From Simmondsia chinensis (Eukaryota; Streptophyta; Magnoliopsida; Caryophyllales; Simmondsiaceae): 64,000 bases of DNA. The notes beneath the pieces were generated by a model. The model did no database searches. It had not been told where the DNA came from and worked only from the letters and a program-made list of their open reading frames with translations. Positions 1 through 12,457 of the stretch are shown piece by piece (position 1 is the first letter of the stretch; every line of letters starts with the position of its first letter). Position numbers and translations under genes: made by a program. The DNA is taken from positions 29,676,638 to 29,740,637 of the forward strand of contig JAGTTD010000010.1 of the NCBI GenBank assembly GCA_018398585.1, read 5' to 3'.

Positions 1-163
1 AAGTGGATCCAATGGCCCGAAGGAAAGAATTACAAGACCTGACTATGAAGTTGTACAATTCCAAAAAACTCCAGTTTCGGAAGGGCAACGCCCCCAATAA
101 GTGATTTCCATGTCTCGTTCTCTTTCATTCTTGAGGAAAAGAATGTTTTCAAGGGGAAGGGAA

Positions 164-650
164 TGTTACAAACCGAGAATCCGAGGCAAGAGTTTAAATT
201 GGCAAAAAGGCAGGAAAGGTTGTTAGTAATTGAAATTCTGTTAAAACTCTACTGCTGCTGCTATTCTGCATGTTGCTGCTACTGCTGGCTGCTGCGACAT
301 CTACTACTGCTGTTATATTTTCTGTTTTGGCGCCATAATAATAATGACAATAATTCAAATATTAGTTAGTTACATTCTAGATTGTTCCAAGTGGTTGTCT
401 AGGTTCATTGCACTAGGCTTGCATTAGATTGTTATAAATAAGAGCTGGTTGTATTGTTCAGAGGTCATCAATGAAAGAAATTACAAAATTAATCTTAATT
501 TGAGATCATTGCTCTCTGTCATCTAACTTTCTATAGTTTCTCATCCCAAATTCTCTAATTCTCATCTAATTTTCCTTCTTTCTCATATCAAATTCTCAAC
601 CTATCCAAATTAAATTAGTTTATGTTCGTGCTTCAAGCCCGAGCGTAACA
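164..650 (+). repeat. LTR 1 of the gag-only array
   Basis: 487 bp, beginning TGTTAC and ending GTAACA, which are inverted complements. Upstream purine tract at 151-163. A TATAAATA promoter box lies at 433-440. U3 contains a CTG-rich stretch (241-290). Confidence 0.92.
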
Positions 651-652
651 AT

Positions 653-664
653 TGGTATTAGAGC
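653..664 (+). other. Primer binding site, tRNA-iMet type (copy 1)
   Basis: TGGTATTAGAGC lies two bases after the LTR end, one change from the usual plant initiator-Met PBS. The equivalents are 3631-3642 (same variant) and 6608-6619 (TGGTATCAGGGC). LTR 4 has no PBS after it, so it is the 3' end of the array. Confidence 0.85.
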
Positions 665-1204
665 CTCGTTTGGCTTCCAACGAGTGCATAATCAAAAAAA
701 AAAAAATCAGAAAGAAATCAAATCAGTGTTGGTCTAATTCAGTTGCAGCAATTTCAGATCAATTAGGGGTTAAGCTGATCAAGATCAATCAGGATCGGTT
801 CAGCATTGTGCACGGTATGAGCTCAAACCGATCAAGACTGCAGAATCCAGTTCGAAAATTAGTTCAGTCACAACATTTGATCAAGATCAATTTAGGAGGC
901 TATTCTCATATTAGATCTTGAAAATTCAGACAAAAAAAATTATTCGGTAACGCTTCCAGTGTGAACAATCTGCTGCGTGTTAACTGTCTGCAGTAATTAG
1001 AATAGAATTCAAAAAAAAAATAAAAAATTTCGTATCATCGGCTCGAGATCAATCCAAGTAATCTCTGAATTAAATCAGGAACTAGTGAAGCATGCGGTTG
1101 AAGATGACATCCAGTGCTGAAGGTGTTGATCAAGTGCAGATTTCAGCACGGGTGTGAACCAGGGGGTAGCAAGTTGATCCGGTTGAGAAAAATCAGCACA
1201 AAGC

Positions 1205-2960
1205 ATGACAGAAGGAGTCCGAACCAGATCGGGGGCAGGAAGATCCATCGCTTCGGGTGTAGACATGAATTACCCTGCCGTCCTTGCTGGTCCTGATGCT
1301 GAAACATCAACAAATCATCCTCAGGAGCTTTATGATAGAATTGAGCAAATGAATGCCAAGATCGAGAAGCAACAAAGTAGCATCGAGCAAATGTTGCAAA
1401 TGCTGCACCAGATTTTGGACCGAGATGCTAGTAAGAAAACTCGATTGTAACAGATTGAGGAGAAGCTCGAGCACTTGCAAGATCAAGTGGACAACCAAAG
1501 AGGAAATGAACAAGGTAACGAGAATCTTGCCGGACAAAGATTGCAAGCTTGGGAAGAAAAGATTAGTGATAATGTGCAACATCAGCTTCAAGAAATTGAT
1601 GGAAGGATTGATGCTCATTTAAACAGACAATTACAAATTTTGAAGAGAGGTTTAATGAGATTAGCAAACAAGCAATTGATGCTCGAGTGAGTGAACAATT
1701 GGCCACGTTGCAAAATCAGGTTGAAAGGATGAATGTAGGTGCAAATGGAGGGGGATTGTTGCCTTTGAGTCAGATTTTTGGAGCCTCAAATTTGCCTTAA
1801 ACACAAACACCCAACGTTGGTGCTCATCCACAAGTTGATCCTCAAGTTGTTCATGCGAATGCAAGCCATCAGATGCAGCTGTCAAGTGGTGACAGATCTC
1901 GAACTCTGACCTCGGGTGCTGCCGATTTTGATAACCCGCAAGTGCAAGCAAAAGATCAAGAGCAAAGGAGATTTGTGAGCATGAAAGTTCGTCAGGAAAA
2001 TGTACTTTAAGCTCATCTAAGTCGGCATCCCGACCCGGCTGTATACACCAGATCTGGACAACAAAATACAGGACATTTTAATGCAGTCCACACGTAGCCT
2101 GTTGGGCTTGTTGTTTAGCCTGCTGCATCGGTTCAACAGCATCACCACGGCTTAAATGTAGCTGACATTGTCCCTAACCTCAGCAACGAAGTCTCTTACG
2201 GAACTAGAAACAATGGCTTTCGACAACCTCAAGTTCAACTTGAAAATTTTGATGGAAAGCAACCTCACTCTTGGATCAGAAGATGTGAGCGATATTTCCA
2301 TTTTTATTCCATTCCCGATAATCAAAAGGTGGACTTAGCCGCGGTTTATCTCCAAGGGGATCACGAAGTTTGGTTTTACAGTCTTTTGTGGAGCACTCCC
2401 GCTCTTACTTGGGACGAGTTCGTGACCGAGTTATGTGAGCGCTATGGTGATGAAGAGGTGGGTGATGTCGTGGAAAGCTTCAACAAGCTAACTCAAGTCA
2501 CTACCGTGAAGGATTGCATGATGAAATTTGAAAATCTCCGAGCCAGTATGATTACAATTGTACCTCAAGCCCCCGAGTCCTTTTATGTCTCGAGCTTCAT
2601 CAGTGGGTTAAAGCCTAAAATGAAGAATTTAGCGAAGGCGCTTGATCCTACTTCCTTGTCTCAAGCTTTTGCACAAGCAAAACTGATTGAGGCTTCAGAT
2701 TGAACATTTCTCGATTGGCCCACGCATCGGGAAGAAAACTTGCAACATCAACACAAGGGGTTAGACTACAAAAGATTAGATGGGCACAAAGATCCTCTAA
2801 ACATTGAGAAGGAGCCCCGAAACCGCTGTTTTAAATGTCATCGACCTTATGTACCCGGCCATAGGTGCAATCCTAAGCTTCCCATGATAGCTAGAGGGGT
2901 TGATGTTGAAGGACAATTCTAAAGGGATGAAATGACGCTGAACTTGAGGGTCGGATCAGG
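1205..2960 (+). pseudogene. gag pseudogene, array unit 1
   Basis: Retrotransposon Gag structural protein, which packages element RNA in cytoplasmic particles. The start is the ATG at 1205, conserved in the other units. The N-terminal part is a Glu/Gln-rich coiled coil (from about 1320), broken by a stop at about 1448 and by frameshifts near 1640. The capsid-like Retrotrans_gag region is open at 2329-2703 (tryptophan-rich helix, then ELCERYGDEE), stops at 2701, and is followed by a CX2CX7HXC zinc knuckle (CFKCHRPYVPGHRC) at about 2827-2870, a form seen in plant Ty3/gypsy Gag. No protease follows. At least three stops or shifts make it non-functional. Confidence 0.85.
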
Positions 2961-3141
2961 ATAATGGCAGTGAAGATGAAGTGGATCCAATGGCCCGAAG
3001 GAAAGAATTACAAGACCTGACTATGAAGTTGTACAATTCCAAAAAACTCCAGTTTCGGAAGGGCAACGCCCCCAATAAGTGATTTCCATGTCTCGTTCTC
3101 TTTCATTCTTGAGGAAAAGAATGTTTTCAAGGGGAAGGGAA

Positions 3142-3628
3142 TGTTACAAACCGAGAATCCGAGGCAAGAGTTTAAATTGGCAAAAAGGCGGGAAAGGTTG
3201 TTAGTAATTGAAATTCTGTTAAAACTCTACTGCTGCTGCTGTTCTGCATGTTGCTGCTACTGCTGGCTGCTGCGACATCTACTACTGCTGTTATATTTTC
3301 TGTTTTGGCGCCATAATAATAATGACAATAATTCAAATATTAGTTAGTTACATTCTAGATTGTTCCAAGTGGTTGTCTAGGTTCATTGCACTAGGCTTGC
3401 ATTAGATTGTTATAAATAAGAGCTGGTTGTATTGTTCAGAGGTCATCAATGAAAGAAATTACAAAATTAATCTTAATTTGAGATCATTGCTCTCTGTCAT
3501 CTAACTTTCTATAGTTTCTCATCCCAAATTCTCTAATTCTCATCTAATTTCCCTTCTTTCTCATATCAAATTCTCAACCTATCCAAATTAAATTAGTTTA
3601 TGTTCGTGCTTCAAGCCCGAGCGTAACA
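3142..3628 (+). repeat. LTR 2 of the gag-only array
   Basis: 487 bp, TGTTAC to GTAACA, differing from LTR 1 at only a few positions. TATAAATA at 3411-3418. It acts as 3' LTR for unit 1 and 5' LTR for unit 2. Confidence 0.92.
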
Positions 3629-4185
3629 ATTGGTATTAGAGCCTCGTTTGGCTTCCAACGAGTGCATAATCAAAAAAAAAAAAAAATCAGAAAGAAATCA
3701 AATCAGTGTTGGTCTAATTCAGTTGCAGCAATTTCAGATCAATTAGAGGTTAAGCTGATCAAGATCAATCAGGATCGGTTCAGCATTGTGCACGGTATAA
3801 GCTCAAACCGATCAAGACTGCAGAATCCAGTTCGAAAATTAGTTCAGTCACAACATTTGATCAAGATCAATTTAGGAGGCTATTCTCATATTAGATCTTG
3901 AAAATTCAGACAAAAAAAATTATTCGGTAACGCTTCCAGTGTGAACAATCTGCTGCGTGTTAACTGTCTGCAGTAATTAGAATAGAATTCAAAACAAAAA
4001 TAAAAAATTTCGGATCATCGGCTCGAGATCAATCCAAATAATCTCTGAATTAAATCAGGAACTGGTGAAGCATGCGGTTGAAGATGACATCCAGTGCTGA
4101 AGGTGTTGATCAAGTGCAGATTTCAGCACAGGAGTGAACCAGGAGGTAGCAAGTTGATCCGGTTGAGAAAAATCAGCACAAAGCA

Positions 4186-6311
4186 TGACAGAAGGAGTCC
4201 GAACCAGATAGGGAGCAGGAAGATCCATCGCTTCGGGTGTTGACATGAATTACGCTGCCGTCCTTGCTGGTCCTGATGCTGAAACATCAAGAAATCATCC
4301 TCAGGAGCTTTATGATAGAATTGAGCAAATGAATGCCAAGATCGAGAAGCAACAAAGTAGCATCGAGCAAATGTTGCAAATGCAGCAAAAGATTTTGGTC
4401 CGAGATGCTAGTAAGGAAACCCGATTGCGACAAATTGAGAAGAAGCTTGAGCACTTGCAAGATCAAGTGGACAACCAAAGAGGAAATGAACAAGGTAACG
4501 AGAATCTTGCGGCACAAAGATTGCAAGCTTGGGAAGAAAAGATTAGTGATAATGTGCAGCTTCAAGAAATTGATGGAAGGATTGATGCACATTTAAACAG
4601 ACAATTACAAAATTTTGAAGAGAGGTTTAATGAGATTACCAAACAAGCAATTGATGCTCGAGTGAGTGAACAATTGGCCACTTTGCAAAATCAGGTGCAA
4701 AGGACGAATGTAGGTGCAAATAGAGGGGGATCGTTGCCTTTGAGTCAGATTTTTGGAGCCTCGAATTTGCCTTAAACACAAAAACCCAACGTTGGAGCTT
4801 GTCCCCAAGTTGATCCTCAAGTTGTTCATGCAAAAGCAAGCCATCAGATGCAGCTGTCAAGTGGTGACAGATCTCGAACTCTGACCTCGGGTGCTGCAGA
4901 TTTTGATAACCCGCAAGTGCAAGCAAAAGATCAAGAGCAAAGGAGATTTGTGAGCATGAAAGTTGGTTAGGAAGATGTACTTTCAGCTCATCCAAGTCAA
5001 CCTCCCGACCCGGCTGTATACACCAGATCTGGACAGCAAAATACAGGACATTTTAATGCAGTCCACACGCAGCCTGTTGGGCTTGTTGTTCAGCCTGCTG
5101 CATCTGTTCAACAGCATCACCACGGCTTAAATGCAGCAGACATTGTCCCTAACCTCAGCAACGAAGTCTCTTACAGGAATTGAAACAATGGCTTTCGACA
5201 ACCTCGAGTTCAACTTGAAAATTTTTATGGAAAGCAACCTCACTCATAGATAAGAAGATGTGAGCAATATTTCCATTTTTATTCTGTTCCCGACGATCAA
5301 AAGGTGTACTTAGCCACGGTTTATCTCCAAGGGGATCACGAAGGTTAGTTTTACAGTCTATTGAGGAGCACTCCCGCTCTTACTTAGGACGAGTTCGTGA
5401 CCGAGTTATGTGAGCGCTATGGTGATGAAGAGGTGGGTGATGTCGTGGAAAGCTTCAACAAGCTAACTCAAGTCACTACCGTGAAGGATTACATGGCGAA
5501 ATTTGAAAATCTCCGAGCCAGTATGATTACAGTTGCACCTCGAGCCCCCGAGTCCTTTTATGTCTTGATCTTCATCAGTGAGTTAAAGCCTAAAATCAAG
5601 GATTTAGTGAAGGCGCTTGATCCTACTTCCTTGTCTCATGCTTTTGCAAAAGCAAAACAGATTGAGGCTTCAGATTTAACATTTCTCGATTGGCCCAAGC
5701 ATCGGGAAGAAAACTTCCAACATCAACACAAGGGGTTAGACTACAAAAGATTAGATGGGCATAAAGATCCTCCAAACATTGAGAAGGAGCCTCGAAACCG
5801 CTGTTTTAAATGTCATCAACCTTATGTACCCGGCCATAGGTGCAATCCTAAGCTTCCCATGATGGCTAGAGGGGTTGATGTTGAAGGACAATTCAAAAGG
5901 GATGAAAATGACGCTGAAATTGGGGGGTCGGATCAGGATAATGGCAGTGAAGATGAAGAGGATCCAATAGCCCAAAGGAAAGAATTACACGACCTAACTA
6001 TGAAGTTGTACAAGTCCAAAAAACTCCCTTTCGAAAGGGCAACACCTCCAATAAGTGATTTCCATGTCTCATTCTCTTCCATTCTTGAGGACAAGAATGT
6101 TTTCAAGGGGAAGGGAATGTTACAAACCGAGAATCTGAGGCAAGAGTTTAAATTGGCAAAAAGGCGGGAAAGGTTGTTATTAGTTGAAATTCTGTTAAAA
6201 CTCCACTACTGCTGTTGTTCTGCATATTGCTGCTACTGTTGGCTGCTGCAACGTCTACTACTGCTGTTATATTTTCTGTTCTGGGACCATAATAATAATA
6301 ACAATAATTAA
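4186..6311 (+). pseudogene. gag pseudogene, array unit 2
   Basis: Second Gag copy. The conserved ATG at 4186 is followed by an early stop (a TAG near 4207); the reading frame is then open from the internal ATG at 4245 to 4775 (176 residues, coiled-coil rich, with the QQSSIEQML heptads). After a damaged stretch, the frame reopens at 5397-6311 for 304 residues with the capsid C-terminal part, the zinc knuckle CFKCHQPYVPGHRC (about 5803-5845), an acidic tail, and then runs without a stop through the purine tract at 6105-6117 and 190 bp into LTR 3. Several in-frame stops (for example near 5253 and 5386) prevent a complete Gag. It is the best preserved C-terminal half in the array. Confidence 0.85.
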
Positions 6312-6605
6312 AATATTAGTTAGTTACATTCTAGATTGTTCCAAGTGGTTGTCTAGGTTCATTGCTCTAGGCTTGCATTAGATTGTTATAAATAAGAGCT
6401 GGTTGTATTGTTCAGAGATCATCAATGAAAGTAATTACAAAATTAATCTCAATTTGAGATCATTGCTTTCTCTCATCTAACTCTCTCTAGTTTCTCATCC
6501 CAAATTCTCTAATTCTCATCTAATTTCCCTTCTTTCTCATCTCAAATTCTCAACCTATCCAAATTAAATTTAGTTTACGTTCGTGGTTCAAGCCCGAGCG
6601 TAACA
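6118..6605 (+). repeat. LTR 3 of the gag-only array
   Basis: 488 bp, TGTTAC to GTAACA. TATAAATA at 6387-6394. It shares variants with LTR 4 rather than with LTRs 1 and 2. The PBS TGGTATCAGGGC at 6608-6619 has the canonical TATCAG core. Confidence 0.92.
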
Positions 6606-7169
6606 ATTGGTATCAGGGCCTCGTTTGGCTTCCGACAAGTGCATAATCAAAAAAAAAAAAAAATCAGAAAGAAATCAAATCAGTGCTGTTGTCGCTGGTC
6701 TAATTCAGTTGCAGCAAATTCAGATCAATTAGAGGTTAGGCTGATCAAGATCAATCAAGATCGGTTCATCATTGTACACGGTATAAGCTCAAACCGTTCA
6801 AGACTACAGGATCCAGTTCGAAAATCAGTTTAGTCGCAACATTTGATCAAGATCAATTTAGAAAGCTATTCTCATATTTGCTCTTGAAAATTCAGATAAA
6901 AAAATTTTTCGGTAAAGCTTCCAGTGTGAACAATCTGCTGTGTGTTAAATGTCTGCAGTAATTAGAACAGAATTCAAAAAAAATAAAACAATATTCAGAT
7001 CATCGGCTCGAGATCGATCCAGATCATCTCTGAATTAAATTAGGAACTGGTGAAGCTCGCGGTTGAAGATCACATCCTGTGCTGAAGGTATTAATCAAGT
7101 GCAGATTTCAGCACAGGAGTGAACCAAGAGGTGGCATGTTGGTCCGGTTGAGAAAAATCAGCACAAAGC

Positions 7170-8960
7170 ATGACAGAAAAAGTCCGAACCGGATCGGGAG
7201 CAGGAAGATCCATCACTTCGGGTGTTGACATGAATTACGCTGCCGTCCTTGCTGGTCCTGATGCTGAAACATCAAGAAATCATCCTCAGGAGCTTTATGA
7301 TAGAATTGAGCAAATGAATGCCAAGATCGAGAAGCAACAAAGCAGCATCGAGCAAATGTTACAAATACAGCAACAGATTTTGGACCGAGATGCTAGTAAG
7401 GAAACTCGATTGCAACAAATTGAGAAGAAGCTTGAGCACTTGCAGGATCAAGTGGACAACCAAAGAGGAAATGAACAAGGTAACGAGAATCTTGCAGCAC
7501 AAAGATTGCAAGCTTGGGAAGAAAAGATTAGTGATAATGTGCAACATCAACTTCAAGAAATTGATGGAAGGATTGATGCTCATTTAAACTGACAATTACA
7601 AAATTTTGAAGAGAGATTTAATGAGATTATCAAACAAACAATTGATGCTCGAGTGTTTGAACAATTGGCCACGTTGCAAAATCAGGTGCAAAGGATGAAT
7701 GTAGGTGCAAATAGAGGGGGATTGTTGCCTTTGAGTTAGATTTTTAGAGCCTCGAATTTGCCTCAGACACAAACACCCAACATTGGAGCTCATCCACAAG
7801 TTGATCCTCAAGTTGTTCATGTGAATGCAAGCCATCAGATGCAGCTGTCAAATGGTGACAGATCTCGAACTCTGACCTCGGGTGCTGCAAATTTTGATAA
7901 CCCGCAAGTGCATGCAAAAGATCAAGAGCAATGGCGATTTGTGAGCATGAAGGTTGGTCAGTAAGATGTACTTTCAGCTCATCCAGGTCGACCTCCCGAC
8001 CCGGCTATATACACCAGATCTGGACAGCAAAATGCAAGACATTTTAATGCAGTCCACATGCAGCCTGTTGGGCTTGTTGTTCAGCCTGCTGCATCGGTTT
8101 AGCAGCATCACCACGGCTTAAATGCAGCGGACATTGTCCCTAACCTCAGCAACGAAGTCTCCTTTGGGAATAGAAACAATGGCTTTCGACAACCTCGAGT
8201 TCAACTTGAAACTTTTGATGGAAAGCAACCTCACTCTTGAATAAGAAGATGTGAGCGATATTTCCATTTTTATTCCATTTTCGATGATCAAAAGGTGGAC
8301 TTAGCCGCGGTTTATCTCCAAGGGGATCACGAAGTTTGGTTTTACAGTCTATTAAGGAGCACTCCCGCCCTTACTTAGGACGAGTTCGTGACCGAGTTAT
8401 GTGAGCGCTATGGGGATGAAGAGGTGGGTGATGTCGTGGAAAGCTTCAACAAGCTAACTCAAGTCACTACCGTGAAGGATTACATGATGAAATTTGAAAA
8501 TCTCCGAGCCAGTATGATTACAATTGCACCTCGAGCCCCCAAGTCCTTTTATGTCTCGAGCTTCATCAGTGGGTTAAAGCCTAAAATCAAGAATTTAGTG
8601 AAGGCGCTTGATCCTACTTCCTTGTCTCAAGCTTTTGCAAAAGCAAAACTGATTGAGGCTTCATATTTAACATTTCTCGATCGGCTCAAGCATCGGGAAG
8701 AGAACTTCCAACATCAACTCAAGGGGTTAGACTACAAAAGATTAGATTGGCATAAAGATCCTCTGAACATTGAGAAGGAGCCCCGAAACCGCTGTTTTAA
8801 ATGTTATCAACCTTATGTACCCGGCCATAGGTGCAATCCTAAGCTTCTCATGATGGCTAGAGGGGTTGATGTTGAAGGACAATTCGAAAGTGATGAAGAT
8901 GACGCTGAAATTAGGGGGTCGGATTAGGACAATGGCAGTGAAGATGAAGTGGATCCAATG
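7170..8960 (+). pseudogene. gag pseudogene, array unit 3
   Basis: Third Gag copy. The N-terminal coiled-coil part is open from the ATG at 7170 to 7592 (140 residues), where a TGA replaces a codon that is sense in the other copies. The capsid C-terminal part is open at 8388-8927 (179 residues), including the zinc knuckle CFKCYQPYVPGHRC. Stops lie at about 7738, 8240 and 8378. As in units 1 and 2, no protease or polymerase follows, and the purine tract at 9098-9110 leads straight into LTR 4. Confidence 0.85.
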
Positions 8961-9110
8961 GCCCGAAGGAAAGAATTACACGGCCTGACTATGAAGTTGT
9001 ACAAGTCCAAAAAAACTCCAGTTTCATATGGGCGACGCCTCCAATAAGTTATTTCTATGTCTCATTCTCTTTCATTCTTGAGGACAAGAATGTTTTCAAG
9101 GGGAAGGGAA

Positions 9111-9597
9111 TGTTACAAACCGAGAATCCGAGGCAAGAGTTTAAATTGGCAAAAAGGCAGGAAAGGTTGTTATTAATTGAAATTCTGTTAAAACTCTGCT
9201 ACTGCTGCTGTTCTGCATATTGCTGCTACTGCTGGCTGCTGCAACGTCTCTATTGCTGTTATATTTTTTGTTTTGGCGCCATAATAATAATAACAATAAT
9301 TCAAATATTAGTTAGTTACATTCTAGATTGTTCCAAGTGGTTGTCTAGGTTCATTGCACTAGGCTTGCATTGGATTGTTATAAATAAGAGCTGGTTGTAT
9401 TGTTCAGAGATTATCAATGAAAGAAATTACAAAATTAATCTCAATTTGAGATCATTGCTCTCTCTCATCTAACTCTCTCTAGTTTCTCATCCCAAATTCT
9501 CTAATTCTCATCTAATTTCCCTTCTTTCTCATCTCAAATTCTCAACCTATCCAAATTAAATTTAGTTTACGTTCGTGGTTCAAGCCCGAGCATGACA
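9111..9597 (+). repeat. LTR 4, right end of the gag-only array
   Basis: 487 bp; starts TGTTAC and ends CATGACA, a mutated form of CGTAACA. TATAAATA at 9379-9386. The target-site duplication cannot be tested because the left end of the array is outside the window. Confidence 0.88.
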
Positions 9598-9789
9598 ATG
9601 AATTCTTGGAATTTTGCTGGCGACTTCATGAAAGCATATGGGGGTTGATGTAAACCTGCTAGATTGTGTGCCAAAGCTGTTAGATGCAATTGAAATAAGG
9701 TTTATGCTTAAAAAAAAAAAAAAATAACAAACAAAATAAAACAAAACTAAAGATAGGTTGGATTGCCTCCCAAGAGCGCTAAGTTTAAC
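9598..9789. other. Junction between gag array and Athila-like element
   Basis: No gene. Contains an A-run at 9711-9723. The stretch from about 9755 appears to be reverse-strand Athila-like internal sequence; the rest is unassigned. Confidence 0.4.
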
Positions 9790-10620
9790 GTCTTCAACTA
9801 GACGCAGTTTCGAACATGAGATCAACGAAAATCTGAGGCAATGTCCGCCACAGAACTCGGATTGATCCAATAGGGACGATCCCCAAACCCAACAACATTT
9901 CGAGACCCATGACTATCAAGAAGGGAAAATTACCAGCATCAGAGTCACAAATCTCTATCCTACCAGATGTAGGTGATGAAGCACAGCTATCGACACAGAC
10001 AGGGACATTATTACAATTATCACTTCTAGTAGAATCAAGCTTACCCGACTCTACCAAAGGGTCAATATCATCAACCTTGTAGCATTCCAACTCGTCCTCA
10101 GTCTCAGGGTGTCGAACAAAGTTTGAGACCTTAAATTTTCACTTGAGGCTTCCAAAAGAAACCTCCAACACCCCTATCTTACAGTGAATCACCGCGTCGG
10201 CCGTTGCTAGGAACGGTTGACCTAAAATAATGGGAGCATTGTGCTTTTGGTTAGGAGTAGAGTCTATATCTAAGACGAGAAAATCAACAAGAAAACAAAC
10301 TTGTCAACTTTGACAAGTGCATCTTCCACTATTCTACGAGGTACCCGCTCTATCCTATCAGCCAAGGGAAGTGTAACATTCATTGGTTTAAGGTATCCTA
10401 TACCCAATTCTTGAAAAATTGAGTAAGGGATGAGGTTTACACTCGCTCCTAGATCTAGCAAGGCTCTACTAGTATAACGCTCTCCCAAGATGCATGGAAC
10501 GGTAAATGCCCCGGGGTCTCGAAACTTGGGTGGGGCGCCCGACACTAAAATGCTACTCACCTTCGCGGGAGCCAGACCTTCTTCGGGATATGCACTTGTG
10601 CGCCCTTCTTTTTGGTGCAA
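9790..10620 (-). pseudogene. Athila-like Ty3/gypsy protease remnant
   Basis: Aspartic protease (retropepsin) of an Athila-type gypsy element, which would cut the Gag-Pol precursor. The open part is 10270-10620. The active-site block reads LLDLGASVNLIPYSIF (about 10413-10460), with the DLGASVN form of the D-S/T-G triad usual in Athila-like elements, followed by a valine-rich strand and VEDALVKVDKFVF. A frameshift near 10270 follows; the next frame still encodes a retropepsin C-terminal PIILGQPFLAT-like segment. From 10090 to 9794 a further open frame (ECYKVDDIDPLVE) fits the linker toward RT, but no RT is found, so the polymerase has been deleted or lies beyond the array junction. Confidence 0.8.
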
Positions 10621-11905
10621 AGGTCCTTGAGGAACTTGGTATATGTAGGAATGTGTTTAATGGCTTGAATCAATGGCAAGTTGATCTTCACGTCCTTAAA
10701 CACATCTATGAGCTTAGCACTGTTTAGGTCATCCTTCTTCTGCGGTCCTATAAGAGCCGAAGGAAAAGGGACAATGGGTTCAAAAACCCTTTCTTGATAT
10801 CCCTCCCTATGAGCAGTGGGAGGGCGAGTCACATCCTTCTCAATTTCAACCTCAAATTCCCTAAGGTTCTCCTCTCCTGAAGCCGACGCAACTTGAGTTT
10901 GCTCACAAATGAGCAAGCTAGGGTTAGAACTAGTTGATCCTGTGGGGTTTGTGAGTGGTTGGGAGAGTAACCTCCCTTCCTCTATCCTTTTCAGTGCATG
11001 GGTCGACTGTCCAATCTGGTTCTCTAATTTGGCGATAGATTGCGAGTGAGACCGAACCATTTGTGTTGTGTCCTCCATAAAGTGGAGCATATGCTCCTCG
11101 AACTGTGTCGTATATCCTATAGGTGGAGGAGGAGGGTCATTATGAGTAACATTGGAGTGAGGTTGAACATCATACCTATGTCCTCCCTGAAAAACGGGAG
11201 GGTGCACATTACCTACAAAGTCAGGATCTTGTTGTTGGCGTCCTGCTTCCACAAGAAGTTCGGATGATCGTGCTAGGATTGTAGGTGTTGGAGAACGGGT
11301 CTCTATTTCCCGAATATCCTTGAGTTGCATGAGCTTGTTCCTGTACATATTTAGGAATTTGTGACGCATATAAACAATTAAGCATAGAATGGTCCTCACC
11401 CGAACAAATGCCGCACGGAGTAGTACCACTCGATAACTCAGCTGCGTAGACTGGGCACACATTAGTAGGACTCCCATGCAAGTTCATAAGATGATCCATC
11501 TTCTTGCTAAGGGCGTCAAGTCGAAGGTTAATGTCATCGGTAGGTGCTACTTCTTAGACTCCGCGTGTGCCCCCTCTAGCCACCCTCACAGAAGAGGCTT
11601 GGTTGAGAGAGTGTTCACTGAGGCGCTCAAATAGCATCCAGGCCTCGTCCTCATCTTGTTGGTTAAATGGTCCCCTGCATGAAGCATGAAGCATTAAGCA
11701 TTTGCTGGTTGGAAGCCATGAGACTATCATAAAAATTCCGCACAAGAGCCCACTTGGGTGACCCGTGGTGGGGACAGCTTCTAAGGAGCTCCTTAAATCT
11801 GTCCAAACTCTTATGGAATTGTTCTTGATCCTTTTGTTCAAAACTGTTAATTGCACGTCCAACAGAATTGTTCTATAAACGCATCAAGGTTCTCATATGG
11901 ACTGT
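10621..11905 (-). pseudogene. Athila-like Ty3/gypsy gag remnant
   Basis: Gag of the same reverse-strand element. The N-terminal half around 11862-11554 carries pieces of the capsid region (RGPFNQQDEDEAWMLFERLSEHS), split by frameshifts. A knuckle-like CGICSGEDHSMLNC motif follows at 11221-11499, then a Gln/Pro-rich linker and a coiled coil (LENQIGQSTHALKRIEEGR) within the long open frame 10557-11477. The order N-terminus, CxxC motif, coiled coil, protease is that of Athila/Tat elements (established knowledge). Overlapping frames and internal stops show it is dead. Confidence 0.78.
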
Positions 11906-12457
11906 CTATCGGCTTCCCATAGAAAGTGGGAAGCATGTTGATGATATCAGGCTTAGGCTCGAAGTTAATATTACCCACGGTGGGTAACGTAGCTTTTGGG
12001 GAATGAAGTAGTCCCCAATTATACGTGGTGCGAAATCAACCATACCAAAAAAAAAAAAAAAAAAAATATAAATAAATAAATGAAGAAGAAAAATAAAATA
12101 ATGAAAAATAAGTAAATTCAAAAAAAAAAGGAAAATCAAAATAAAAAAAACTTGAAGTCGGGCAAAGAGGGTTTTAAAAGATTGTACAAAAGAGGGTGTT
12201 AGTAGACTATATAAAGATTGTACAAAAAAAAAATCTAATGAAAAAAATAAGTTGGTTCTTTTCTTTTCCTTTTTTTGGAAAACAAATAAAATATAAATAA
12301 AAAATAAACAATAAGGAAAAATAAAACAGAAAGAAAGATCTAACGAAAAAAATAAGTTGGTATTTTTTCTTTTCTTTTTTTTGAACACAAGGAAAATAGA
12401 AATAAAAATAAAAAATAGAAAATAACTCCTTAATTCAAATCAACTTAGTCTACCAAT
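11906..12457 (-). other. Leader of the Athila-like element, A/T-rich
   Basis: Between the gag start and the PBS. On the + strand it is dominated by A-rich runs (12047-12066, 12119-12150, 12229-12420), some repeated, such as the AAAAAAATAAGTTGGT block at about 12240 and 12346. Long low-complexity frames here encode only Phe/Leu/Ser strings and are not genes. Confidence 0.6.

Larger units (their letters stand above)
1..9597 (+). mobile_element. Tandem array of gag-only Ty3/gypsy LTR elements
   Basis: Four LTRs (164-650, 3142-3628, 6118-6605, 9111-9597) alternate with three internal regions of about 2.49 kb, giving a period of about 2.98 kb; bases 1-163 are the 3' tail of a further internal region outside the window. 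Each LTR is preceded by a purine tract (for example 151-163) and the first three are followed two bases later by a tRNA-iMet-type primer binding site. Internal regions code only for gag; between the gag zinc knuckle and the purine tract there are only about 250 bp, so protease, RT, RNase H and integrase are absent. LTRs 1 and 2 and the adjoining leaders are almost identical, whereas LTRs 3 and 4 share other variants, so units 1 and 2 were duplicated most recently. Repeated unequal recombination between LTRs of a non-autonomous element is the simplest explanation (inference). Confidence 0.93.

Noticed and set aside
9598..9602. Target-site duplication of the gag array
   Set aside because: The left end of the array is outside the window, so no partner sequence can be compared.
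11906..12388. 160-residue Phe/Leu/Ser-rich membrane-like protein, reverse strand
   Set aside because: Low-complexity A-runs of the element leader.
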